Shown here: positions 8,876 to 15,408 of the stretch, in pieces | Layout of the letters: the number at the start of each line of letters is the position of its first letter | Numbering within the stretch: the stretch's first letter is position 1 | Origin: a virus | IMG/VR virus record: IMGVR_UViG_3300046411_000129 | Coordinates: 1-35,701 of that record | Length of the DNA: 35,701 nucleotides | Strand: one strand, 5' to 3' | Translations under genes and position numbers: made by a program | Notes under the pieces: model-generated | Told to the model about the DNA's origin: nothing | The model's database searches: none | Seen by the model: the letters and a program-made list of their open reading frames with translations, nothing else

Positions 8876-8904
8876 AGTATAGCATATAATTTTGCTAATG
8901 TCAA
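8876..8904 (-). promoter_or_regulatory. Consensus sigma70 promoter for the capsid operon
   Basis: On the minus strand: TTGACA (8904-8899), exactly 17 nt, TATACT (8881-8876). The predicted start is near 8869, with the first downstream gene at 8844. The -35 box overlaps the TGA stop of the upstream gene (8901-8903). It lies in one of the few intergenic gaps of the late region. Host RNA polymerase use fits the absence of a phage polymerase. Confidence 0.85.
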
Positions 8905-9149
8905 GCTTTTTTACTGGTACGTCTACGACGACCTGATGCGGTAACAGCGTGTTTGATCTTGGCTGGGCCTTTTTTACGCCTAGACGAAGAAGCCTTTTCA
9001 GCCTTAGTCATTTTGGCAGCTACCGCCTTAGGTCGACACGATGGGTACGGACGCTTCTTTTTTTCTTTACCGCTGCGACCACACTTCTTGCCTGTCTTAA
9101 CGTCGACCCATTCTTCAGCAAACCACTTCTTTAGTCCTCCTTTAGCCAT
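8901..9149 (-). CDS. 82-residue basic protein, like the second half of DUF5872
   Basis: I place the start at the internal ATG 9149 (MAKGGLKKWFAEEW), which overlaps the upstream stop and has GGTGGA upstream. The N-terminal GLKKWFAEEWVDVKTGKKCG and the following PYPSCRPKAVAAKMTKAEKA resemble the C-terminal half of DUF5872 proteins as I remember them; the tail is Arg/Lys-rich (GRRRRTSKKA). Probably nucleic-acid binding or a packaged basic protein. Function not established. Confidence 0.7.
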   Translation of the reverse strand: MAKGGLKKWFAEEWVDVKTGKKCGRSGKEKKKRPYPSCRPKAVAAKMTKAEKASSSRRKKGPAKIKHAVTASGRRRRTSKKA

Positions 9150-9315
9150 AGGTTCCACCACGTTTTTTGTATTCTCGTGTCAACCACGCAGAAGCGTATG
9201 CAGAAGGCCACACGTCAAACTTACGTTTTGCCTCTGATTTTACACGAGCGTACAATGCCTTGTTTTTAGGATTAGGCCCAGACTTTTTTTTCTTGGGCTT
9301 TGCTTTACTTGGCAC
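9142..9315 (-). CDS. 57-residue basic protein, like the first half of DUF5872
   Basis: Starts at GTG 9315 (PSKAKPKKKKSG) and stops at 9142-9144. The diagnostic block is KALYARVKSEAKRKFDVWPS followed by AYASAWLTREYKKRGGTYG. This motif is common in marine phage and bacterial small basic proteins and corresponds to the N-terminal module of DUF5872 (from memory). It overlaps the next gene by 8 bp, so the two modules are made as separate, coupled polypeptides here. Confidence 0.75.
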   Translation of the reverse strand: MPSKAKPKKKKSGPNPKNKALYARVKSEAKRKFDVWPSAYASAWLTREYKKRGGTYG

Positions 9316-9514
9316 TTCGACTCCTCCGTTTAACTGCTGCTTTCATTTTGGCATCCATTTTTTCTTCAGCCATTTTCTTTTTCATAGCAGCTTGCTTAGC
9401 AGAAGAGGGTATTGCGTTTTGGGCGTCCCTACGTGCTTGAGCCAGCATTTTATTAACCTGCGCCTGCGTGTACATCTTCGGTTTAGGTTGTGTTTTACTT
9501 TTTGCCTTTGCCAC
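9305..9514 (-). CDS. 69-residue Lys/Ala-rich basic protein
   Basis: Highly basic, predicted helical (QAQVNKMLAQARRDAQNAIP, then KKKMAEEKMDAKMKAAVKRR). It overlaps both neighbours (11 bp with the downstream GTG start, 20 bp with the upstream gene), typical of the tightly packed basic cassette between portal and capsid genes. It may be a DNA-condensing or packaged minor protein. No family known to me. Confidence 0.65.
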   Translation of the reverse strand: MAKAKSKTQPKPKMYTQAQVNKMLAQARRDAQNAIPSSAKQAAMKKKMAEEKMDAKMKAAVKRRSRSAK

Positions 9515-9620
9515 GATTTCTTAACCCCTTAAAGTCAGCGCCCGTGATTTTGTTGCGTGGAGGTGCTACACGAGCTATTTTCTTTTGTTTTGGTGAGTAA
9601 CCCTTTTTACCTTTTGGCAT
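9495..9620 (-). CDS. 41-residue basic protein (ITGADFK family)
   Basis: ATG at 9620, stop TAA at 9495-9497. Contains GYSPKQKKIARVAPPRNKIT then GADFKGLRNRGKGKK, a short recurring marine-phage motif. Overlaps the following gene by 20 bp and its ATG overlaps the preceding stop (TAATG). Function unknown. Confidence 0.7.
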   Translation of the reverse strand: MPKGKKGYSPKQKKIARVAPPRNKITGADFKGLRNRGKGKK

Positions 9621-9682
9621 TACTTTTTTACCTTTTTCTTTTTCTTTTTGGGTTTGCTTGATGGGTAGCCGTATCCGGGCAT
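9620..9682 (-). CDS. 20-residue poly-Lys peptide
   Basis: ATG at 9682 preceded by a perfect AGGAGG ribosome-binding site with 6-nt spacing; stop TAA overlaps the next ATG. The peptide is MPGYGYP followed by a Lys-rich tail (PKKKKKKVKK). The strong SD and the coupling argue for real translation, either of the peptide itself or as a leader that loads ribosomes onto the cassette. Confidence 0.65.
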   Translation of the reverse strand: MPGYGYPSSKPKKKKKKVKK

Positions 9683-9691
9683 AATAGCCTC

Positions 9692-9841
9692 CTATTTACT
9701 TTTGTGGATTTTTTGGACTTCAAAATTTGCAGACTTAGACGCACCCTTGTGGGGTTTGTAGCCGCCTGCAGGATCTTTCATTAACTTATAGCTACTACCT
9801 TTTTTCATCCAGTGATAGCCTTTGGGTGCTGAAACTTTCAT
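9692..9841 (-). CDS. 49-residue protein (GYHWMKKG family)
   Basis: ATG at 9841 overlaps the stop of the upstream gene; stop TAG at 9692-9694. Sequence begins KVSAPKGYHWMKKGSSYKLM and ends FEVQKIHKSK, with YKPHKGAS in the middle. I recognise this as a frequent small marine-phage protein without an assigned role. Aromatic, basic, no Cys. Confidence 0.7.
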   Translation of the reverse strand: MKVSAPKGYHWMKKGSSYKLMKDPAGGYKPHKGASKSANFEVQKIHKSK

Positions 9842-10227
9842 TAGTTGTACCTTTTTTTCGGCATACGAACTTCTTTGCCGTCTTGAAAATATCGAATACC
9901 GTCGCCGTCTCCACGGACGTCAATTCCTTGGCTCATGTCGGCAATTGGTTTTTGTCCTTTGCCTTCAGAAAGGTCAACTCCTCCAGCAGTGTATCCTGCG
10001 GCAGCGCCCCCAACGCCTGCTTTACGTTGGCCTTCACGGTAAGTCCGTTGGCTTTTGGTAGCTTTTTCGGTTTTCTTTTGATCGGCTGTCTTTTTAGACT
10101 TCATATCTTTAAGATGTTTTTTTGCTTGTTTAATAACATCATCAGAAAATTCTTTAGCGGCAGCTACAGCTCCACTGTCTTTTATCATCTTTGCTGCTCG
10201 CAAAACTATTGCTGCTGGTCCTGCCAT
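9841..10227 (-). CDS. 128-residue basic hypothetical protein
   Basis: N-terminal amphipathic helix (MAGPAAIVLRAAKMIKDSGA) followed by a Lys-rich region (KKHLKDMKSKKTADQKKTEK), then a Gly-rich segment and a C-terminus with DVRGDGDGIRYFQDGKEVRM. The N-terminal helix resembles Ala-rich minor virion proteins. It belongs to the portal-capsid basic cassette. Function unknown. Confidence 0.65.
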   Translation of the reverse strand: MAGPAAIVLRAAKMIKDSGAVAAAKEFSDDVIKQAKKHLKDMKSKKTADQKKTEKATKSQRTYREGQRKAGVGGAAAGYTAGGVDLSEGKGQKPIADMSQGIDVRGDGDGIRYFQDGKEVRMPKKRYN

Positions 10228-10237
10228 GACTATCCCC

Positions 10238-10435
10238 TTAAACTATGTATTCGTTAGTGTGAATATTTGTAGCCGTCTTAACGTGCCCGTTTCGGTCGTA
10301 CACAGTAACTTCTGTAGTTGTGGCTTCAACCTTTTCAGAACCCGCCACTAATTCACCTCCCCACACTTTGTACGTTACTTGTCTTTGTACGTAAGTCGTA
10401 GGGACAGCCGACATTGGTTGTACTTCAGTTACCAT
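10238..10435 (-). CDS. 65-residue beta-rich hypothetical protein
   Basis: Predicted beta-stranded (TYKVWGGELVAGSEKVEATT, TEVTVYDRNGHVKTATNIHT). No charged basic tail, unlike its neighbours. Its ATG at 10435 overlaps the upstream stop by 7 bp. Could be a small head-decoration or tail accessory protein, but nothing in the sequence proves it. Confidence 0.6.
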   Translation of the reverse strand: MVTEVQPMSAVPTTYVQRQVTYKVWGGELVAGSEKVEATTTEVTVYDRNGHVKTATNIHTNEYIV

Positions 10436-10716
10436 TTAACTTTGTTAGCCCAATAAGCCGCAGACATCTTACCTTTGGCTATGTTCTTTGAGTGACGTGC
10501 TTTAAAAGACGCCCTCTTCTTTTTCATACGATCCGATTCACCAGCCTTTGGTTTGCCTGCAGTACTTGCTCCTTGCTCACCGAACCGTATAGTTTTAATT
10601 TTGTCGCCTTCCTTGGCAACCACGATGTGAGACTTCTTAGGGTGGTTAGGCGTTCGCTTCGGTTTGTTGAACCCGTTTACCCCTGCTCGCTTTAGGCTTG
10701 GGTGTTTTTCCACCAT
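10429..10716 (-). CDS. 95-residue basic phage protein (DUF6321-like)
   Basis: Begins MVEKHPSLKRAGVNGFNKPK and ends SFKARHSKNIAKGKMSAAYW followed by ANKVKW. The block KRTPNHPKKSHIVVAKEGDK-IKTIRFGEQG is strongly conserved in marine phages near the portal gene and fits the family I recall as DUF6321. Role unknown; position suggests a head or portal-associated component. Start ATG overlaps the portal stop at 10716. Confidence 0.75.
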   Translation of the reverse strand: MVEKHPSLKRAGVNGFNKPKRTPNHPKKSHIVVAKEGDKIKTIRFGEQGASTAGKPKAGESDRMKKKRASFKARHSKNIAKGKMSAAYWANKVKW

Positions 10717-12749
10717 TAGATAGCTCCTCCACCCTGCGCTCCAGTTCCGATATTCGGTCCCACTGGTGCTGAAAGGTCTGGCTGATCTGGTTGAGGAGTC
10801 CCCTCAGTTCGTTGTCGGTTAGCATTGTTTTTACCTTCTACCTGTTGTTTTTTCAAAAGAGTATCAGCAACCTTCATGCGACGTTCAAACTCTCTGTCTT
10901 CTTCGTCGCCTTCCCGTAGGTTTCGGGTGATTGCGTTAATACGATCAATCTCAAGTTCTTGAGGCACTGCCTGTGCTTCAGCAGACAGCTTAGTTGCTCT
11001 AGCTTGCGATTCCTGTGCCTGAGAAACCAATAGTGCTGACTGAGACTTCTGGAACTGCAGCTGTGCTTGTTGAGCAGCCTGAGATACTTGAGCAGCCTGT
11101 GGGTCTGGTTGAGCCGCTTTTGTAAGGGCTTCCAGAAGCTCTTCACGGTTTGACAAATTCATGTTGTCAACTACAGACTGAATCAAAGTATTGTACAAGG
11201 GAGATTCCTTGCCCATCGTTTGCAACAACTGTACTAACTGAGTAACTTCGTATTCACGAGCAATAATACCCAAAGTGCTAGTGGCGTTAAACTTGTAGTC
11301 CGACACTGGATAGTTTTCGGGGTCAAACTGCATGTACCTGTATGCCGCTTTTTTAACAAAAGGAATCAAAAAAGACTGTTGGAAATTTATGAGAGTTCGT
11401 TTATGGCGTTTGATAATAGCACCAAGAGACATACTGATGCCAGCTGCAGTAGCCTCACCATTAACCTGTCCCGCAATCCCGGCTGAGTCGACTGCTCCTG
11501 TAGCCTGCTGTACCATTTGTTGCAGGGCTGCGGCTTGGGAGAATGTAATTTGTCCAACTTGTCCAAAATTAAACGGTTGTAGTACTTCACGAGGATCTCC
11601 ATTAGTTAGAATCATTTTCCCCGGCCTAACTTCTGGCTTAGCCCCTCTAGGAAGGCGTGTAGCGTCCACAGCAAGCATTGGGTGGATAGTTAGACTCAGA
11701 GCATCAATACGAGCCCGAAGCTCTGTATCAAGCGCCTTCTGGCTGTTATAGCCTTTCTCACAAACACCACGACCCCAGAACCGTCCGGGAACTACGTCCC
11801 AAGGAAACGCAACTACAGGACGATCCTGCATCATGTAGGGGTTAGCTTCTGCCTTTAGTAGTGTTCCACCGTTAGCTACGACCACGACTGCTTCAACGTA
11901 CTTAGGGCCGTCTTCTTCTTCTTCTGTTTCTTCGTCTTCAAAGTCTTCGTTAATAACAGCCTCTAAAAGCTCCCGTGGAACCAGACCGTAATACTTTGTC
12001 AGTCGTACTTTGTCGTCGTTGTAGATCGTAATGTCTTGGTCAGGCTCTAAGTCCGTATCAGGGGCTGCTGAGCCAACGTATACGTCTTTGTAAACCCCCT
12101 GCTCTTGAAGCATCTCTACTTGGTGTTTGCTGACAAACTCGTCAACAGCAACACCCAAAGCGTCGTCTACAGACGTTGCTACAGGATCAATAAGAAAGTT
12201 CTGAGGCAGTACAGGCTTTAGTTTGACTTTTACCCGATTAGTAATGTTGACACCGACAGCCTGTAGTTCACCGTCCATGATAGGCTGAGACGCAGGGGCC
12301 ATCTCTTTCATATCTTCAATGACAATCTCTCCGACGCCTGTACCAAAGACTGCTGAATTAATCAGACACTCCGCTACTGCTTTACGTACCATACAGTCTT
12401 CAAAGTCTTCAGTAAGCTTATTACGCAAAAAAGTAATGTCTTGGCGGTCAGTGTCGCCTTTGTTGTCACTAACGTCGAACCATTTTCCACGACCAAAGGT
12501 TGCTTCTTCTAGCTCAGCTACGTTGGACTCAACTGCCTGTTGGAGCGCAGGAGAAATAATTCTTGAACGCTCTGACTTACGGTCGCTGTCTGCAGGGTCC
12601 CAAATGCCTCTCCAGAGCCTATAGTACTCTTCAAATCGGTCTTCGTAGTTTGACTCGTAATAATCACGCCAGTCTTCACATTTAGTAATTACCCAGTCTT
12701 CGATGGTTTCTTCAACCAACAACGGGTCAACTTCGTATAGTTCGCTCAT
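10716..12749 (-). CDS. Portal (head-tail connector) protein
   Basis: 677 residues, the length of large podoviral portals. The N-terminal part (DWRDYYESNYEDRFEEYYRL, WRGIWDP, RSRIISPALQQAVESNVAEL) is characteristic of portals of the P22/marine-podovirus class. The middle holds NPYMMQDRPVVAFPWDVVPG, and the C-terminal 150 residues form a long Gln/Ala-rich helical barrel and a disordered Pro/Gly tail. It forms the dodecameric DNA-entry ring and docks the terminase. It sits next to TerL, separated only by a 30-residue membrane peptide gene. Confidence 0.9.
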   Translation of the reverse strand: MSELYEVDPLLVEETIEDWVITKCEDWRDYYESNYEDRFEEYYRLWRGIWDPADSDRKSERSRIISPALQQAVESNVAELEEATFGRGKWFDVSDNKGDTDRQDITFLRNKLTEDFEDCMVRKAVAECLINSAVFGTGVGEIVIEDMKEMAPASQPIMDGELQAVGVNITNRVKVKLKPVLPQNFLIDPVATSVDDALGVAVDEFVSKHQVEMLQEQGVYKDVYVGSAAPDTDLEPDQDITIYNDDKVRLTKYYGLVPRELLEAVINEDFEDEETEEEEDGPKYVEAVVVVANGGTLLKAEANPYMMQDRPVVAFPWDVVPGRFWGRGVCEKGYNSQKALDTELRARIDALSLTIHPMLAVDATRLPRGAKPEVRPGKMILTNGDPREVLQPFNFGQVGQITFSQAAALQQMVQQATGAVDSAGIAGQVNGEATAAGISMSLGAIIKRHKRTLINFQQSFLIPFVKKAAYRYMQFDPENYPVSDYKFNATSTLGIIAREYEVTQLVQLLQTMGKESPLYNTLIQSVVDNMNLSNREELLEALTKAAQPDPQAAQVSQAAQQAQLQFQKSQSALLVSQAQESQARATKLSAEAQAVPQELEIDRINAITRNLREGDEEDREFERRMKVADTLLKKQQVEGKNNANRQRTEGTPQPDQPDLSAPVGPNIGTGAQGGGAI

Positions 12750-12758
12750 AGGTATTTC

Positions 12759-12851
12759 CTAAATTGCAGCAACGCAGTACCCTAGTGTAAAAAACACTAC
12801 AGCACTGATTGCGTATATTCCGTAGGTATTAAAGGGTCTAAAAATTTTCAT
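12759..12851 (-). CDS. 30-residue membrane peptide between TerL and portal
   Basis: ATG at 12851 overlaps the TerL stop (TAATG); stop TAG at 12759-12761. The peptide has a basic start (MKIFRPFNTYGI) and then YAISAVVFFTLGYCVAAI, a single TM segment. It fills the only gap between TerL and portal. Function unknown. Confidence 0.6.
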   Translation of the reverse strand: MKIFRPFNTYGIYAISAVVFFTLGYCVAAI

Positions 12852-14104
12852 TAGTATCCTGCTACAATGTCTAGTATTTCATGGTCTTCTATTTCGTAGT
12901 CGTAGTCATACGCTACGTTTGCTAGCTGGTCTATGTACGCTAAGGCGTCCACCAAGTCATCGTGTGTCAGTGGGTCGGGAAATTGAAACAACTGGTCTAG
13001 GAATCTACTGTTCCATTCGCCTTTGTTTAAAGTAATAAAGTTGTTTTCAAACCTACCCTGTAATGCCCACATAACCCTATCAGTTTTCTTCTTGTTACCG
13101 TGGGTTAGCTCCTCTACCCTAAAAAACGTACCGTACTTCTTTTGTAAATCCACGAGGGGCGACATTACAGCCTGCTTAGCAATACCTCTTTCGATACCAA
13201 CGGATACGGGTTGATAATCTCGAACGGCCTGAAATATCTTATTTGCCGTTTCATCAAGACTCCATCGTCCATATATAATATTGTCAATAAACCAACCATG
13301 CTCACTAACTTTAACGACGGCAATGGCGGTTTCGTCAAGTCTAGAATTTTTTGTTCGTTTCTTATTGACTTCTTCAAAACCCGCCAAGTCAACAGCAATA
13401 TAGTAGTCTCCTATCTCAGGTCTATCTTCCGACACCACCACCCAATCTTCTTTAAACATTTCCGAACCACGAGCTTCAAATGACGCCATAAATTCCTGAC
13501 GGAAGGCATAGGAGGACATGCTGCGTTTAGCAATGTCGATTTCGCTTGGGTCCAGCAACGGGTTATCGTAAGACGTAAAGTGCCAAGATTTGTAAGTAGG
13601 GTCATTATCTAACTCCGCATACTTGTACAGTTCATAGAAGTGGTTACGGCCCATAGGTGTGCCTATGAACATCGCAGAACCTTTTTGGTCGGCTAAGGCA
13701 GGTCTTAGGATCTGCTCAAAGACGTCCGGTTTCATGTCGGCGTATTCGTCCAACACCAAAAACTTCAAGGACACACCACGCATTGTCTCAGGCCTGTCGG
13801 CTCCCTTGAGACTAATCGTGGCCCCGTTGACCAGCCTGATCTGCAGATTGTTAATATGTGATCCTGCAATCACAGGGTGTCCTAGCTCTAAGAGGGTCTG
13901 CCACATAATGTCACGGGCTTGTCCCTGCGTAGGCGCTACGTAAAACACTTGCCCCTTTTCTGTCTGCAAGGCATTTACAATCAACATCCAAGCAGCTAGG
14001 CGGGACTTGCCTGTTCGTCGTCCTGCAGCAACTATTTTAAATCTAGTGTCGTCTTCCCAGACTTCTTGCTGCCAAGGCAGTAGTTCTATATTAAGATCAG
14101 TCAC
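12851..14104 (-). CDS. terL: Terminase large subunit
   Basis: 417 residues from a GTG start (14104). ATPase: adenine-binding LLPWQQEVW (residues 8-16), Walker A GRRTGKS (28-34), Walker B KFLVLDEYADM, coupling motif FIGTPMG. Nuclease: first Asp in YIAVDLAGFEE, second acidic site SVGIERG, and third HDDLVDALAYI near the C-terminus. It cuts and translocates DNA into the prohead through the portal. Length is compact but complete. The start overlaps the upstream small gene by 8 bp. Confidence 0.95.
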   Translation of the reverse strand: MTDLNIELLPWQQEVWEDDTRFKIVAAGRRTGKSRLAAWMLIVNALQTEKGQVFYVAPTQGQARDIMWQTLLELGHPVIAGSHINNLQIRLVNGATISLKGADRPETMRGVSLKFLVLDEYADMKPDVFEQILRPALADQKGSAMFIGTPMGRNHFYELYKYAELDNDPTYKSWHFTSYDNPLLDPSEIDIAKRSMSSYAFRQEFMASFEARGSEMFKEDWVVVSEDRPEIGDYYIAVDLAGFEEVNKKRTKNSRLDETAIAVVKVSEHGWFIDNIIYGRWSLDETANKIFQAVRDYQPVSVGIERGIAKQAVMSPLVDLQKKYGTFFRVEELTHGNKKKTDRVMWALQGRFENNFITLNKGEWNSRFLDQLFQFPDPLTHDDLVDALAYIDQLANVAYDYDYEIEDHEILDIVAGY

Positions 14105-14186
14105 ACAACTTCCAACTTAAGTAAAACGTGATCGCTCCAGTTACAATCGGCAAAGACATAATACACACTAGCAAAAATACTTCCAT
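14097..14186 (-). CDS. 29-residue membrane peptide upstream of TerL
   Basis: ATG 14186 overlaps the stop of the glutaredoxin-like gene (TAATG); stop TGA at 14097-14099. Nearly the whole peptide is hydrophobic: EVFLLVCIMSLPIVTGAITF then YLSWKLCD. One TM segment. The second such tiny membrane gene in the terminase-portal region; it could be a by-product of tight coupling or a real membrane peptide. Confidence 0.55.
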   Translation of the reverse strand: MEVFLLVCIMSLPIVTGAITFYLSWKLCD

Positions 14187-14449
14187 TACTCTAGTTCGTC
14201 TAATTCGTCTTCTGTCAATTCTCTGGTGGGTAGGTCGGCTTCTTCTAACAAGTCAGACACCGCTTGTAGTGTTTCAAACTTATGTAACACTGCAGGCACT
14301 GCTCTACGTCCAGTAAAGGCTTCTACCATGTCCCAACCTGCGGGACCGGGAGGCATCTTTACGTACCGATGGTCGACGTTCATTTCCATCAGTTTTCGCC
14401 TTAGTCCCCGACAACCGTGACACCAGTCGGCTCCGATTACAACAAACAT
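14186..14449 (-). CDS. Glutaredoxin/thioredoxin-fold protein
   Basis: I choose ATG 14449 (MFVVIGADWCHGC) because it lies one base after the IscU stop and gives an 87-residue, glutaredoxin-sized protein; an upstream in-frame ATG at 14500 would add 17 residues overlapping IscU. The first beta strand and redox motif are VVIGADWCHGC (Cys 10 and Cys 13 of the chosen start), and cis-Pro occurs in RRAVPAVLH. The tail is acidic (TEDELDELE). It probably reduces disulfides or relays to an Fe-S or reductase partner; it is translationally coupled to IscU. Confidence 0.8.
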   Translation of the reverse strand: MFVVIGADWCHGCRGLRRKLMEMNVDHRYVKMPPGPAGWDMVEAFTGRRAVPAVLHKFETLQAVSDLLEEADLPTRELTEDELDELE

Positions 14450-14450
14450 A

Positions 14451-14834
14451 TTATACTTCCCGCTTATCCCAGTAGTTTTGAACAGCAGCTTTGATAGCAT
14501 CCTCTGCTAAAACAGAACAATGTATTTTTACTGGAGGTAGTGAAAGCTCGTTTGCAATCTCCGTGTTTTTGATTGCCGCAGCCTCGTCAAGTTTTTTTCC
14601 TTTTACCCACTCAGTTAGCAATGAACTAGAGGCAATCGCAGATCCACATCCGTAAGTTTTGAACTTGGCGTCCTCAATGACACCGTTGTCGTTTACTTGA
14701 ATCTGCAGACGCATCACATCGCCACAGGCCGGTGCTCCCACCATGCCAGTGCCTACAGAATCGTCAGAATCGTCCAACTTCCCCACGTTGCGGGGGTTTT
14801 CGTAGTGGTCGATTACTTTGTTGCTGTAAGACAC
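14451..14834 (-). CDS. iscU: IscU-like Fe-S cluster assembly scaffold
   Basis: 127 residues, same length class as cellular IscU, from a GTG start. All critical residues are at E. coli numbering: C37 and D39 (GAPACGD), C63 (TYGCGSAIASSS), H105 and C106 (VKIHCS), plus LPPVK at 99-103, the HscA chaperone recognition motif. The N-terminus (YSNKVIDHYENPRNVGKLD) is canonical. IscU receives sulfur from IscS and builds 2Fe-2S/4Fe-4S clusters. There is no IscS, HscA or ferredoxin gene, so it must plug into host machinery. It lies in the late operon with a glutaredoxin-like gene downstream. Full conservation argues for function; acquisition from a host is inferred. Confidence 0.93.
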   Translation of the reverse strand: MSYSNKVIDHYENPRNVGKLDDSDDSVGTGMVGAPACGDVMRLQIQVNDNGVIEDAKFKTYGCGSAIASSSLLTEWVKGKKLDEAAAIKNTEIANELSLPPVKIHCSVLAEDAIKAAVQNYWDKREV

Positions 14835-14840
14835 GCTATT

Positions 14841-14894
14841 TTAGCGGCTAGTGGGCTTATACTTTACACCACGGTATATAAATGTAAATTCCAT
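14841..14894 (-). CDS. 17-residue leader-like ORF before IscU
   Basis: ATG 14894 with a strong AAAGGAGAT ribosome-binding site 4-9 nt upstream; stop TAA 14841-14843, six bases before the IscU GTG start. Product MEFTFIYRGVKYKPTSR has a short YRGVKY motif reminiscent of DUF4278-type peptides. IscU itself has a GTG start and no obvious SD, so this ORF may feed ribosomes to IscU. Confidence 0.5.
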   Translation of the reverse strand: MEFTFIYRGVKYKPTSR

Positions 14895-14905
14895 GCCAAT
14901 CTCCT

Positions 14906-15247
14906 TTAGTACAACCAAGAAACGGGGGTTGTTCCCCGTGTATCTACGTGAATAAAAGTACTAGCAACACCCAAACCCGTAAAACCTAGCTCTAAAGCGT
15001 TTTTTATGATCGTGTACCGCTCTGATCCGTTATTTACTTTTATATCAGCCGCTATGCCTTGCGCATGGGTTCCCGGCACATCTTTTTTTGCTTCGATAGG
15101 GTGGGTTATACTACGGTAGCCACTAGTAATAATAAAAGGAAAATCACAACGATGTCTAAGTTCATCTACTAACTCCATAAACTCAGCTTCCATCTGGTTT
15201 TCACCAGTATGTTGACAGTTAAACTCGTCTACTGTGAAGTATCTCAA
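14906..15247 (-). CDS. M15-family peptidase, endolysin
   Basis: 113 residues. Zinc peptidase motifs are in order: FPFIITSGYRS (conserved SGYRS), GTHAQGIAADIKV (His and Asp metal ligands), FIHVDTRG (final His ligand). This size and pattern match phage L-alanyl-D-glutamate / D-Ala-D-Ala type endolysins (peptidase M15_3), which cleave peptidoglycan peptide stems at lysis. The start is a TTG (15245-15247) overlapping the TGA of the upstream small gene. No signal peptide, so export would need a holin (see 2141-2515). Confidence 0.88.
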   Translation of the reverse strand: MRYFTVDEFNCQHTGENQMEAEFMELVDELRHRCDFPFIITSGYRSITHPIEAKKDVPGTHAQGIAADIKVNNGSERYTIIKNALELGFTGLGVASTFIHVDTRGTTPVSWLY

Positions 15248-15408
15248 CTTACTTTAGTCCTCAAGTACTCAAAAAACAGACCAGATTGGTGTTCAGCCTC
15301 ATCAATCCACAAGTTCGCCTTCGATTGTGTTGCTCTCTGGATAGCTAGAATCAACTGTTGCGCTTCCAACCCCAGTGATATTAATTTGGATCGCACTTCT
15401 GTTTCCAT
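15244..15408 (-). CDS. 54-residue protein overlapping the small terminase gene
   Basis: ATG 15408, stop TGA 15244-15246, in the +1 frame relative to the small terminase, overlapping its last 107 bases. It begins METEVRSKLISLGLEAQQLI and continues LAIQRATQSKANLWIDEAEH, ending YLRTKVS: a well-formed amphipathic helical protein. It fills the otherwise empty 15248-15301 gap, and its stop overlaps the endolysin TTG start (TTGA), which supports translational coupling. No family recognised. Confidence 0.6.
   Translation of the reverse strand: METEVRSKLISLGLEAQQLILAIQRATQSKANLWIDEAEHQSGLFFEYLRTKVS

Noticed and set aside
11332-11751. Plus-strand ORF inside the portal gene
   Set aside because: Antisense shadow of the portal coding sequence.
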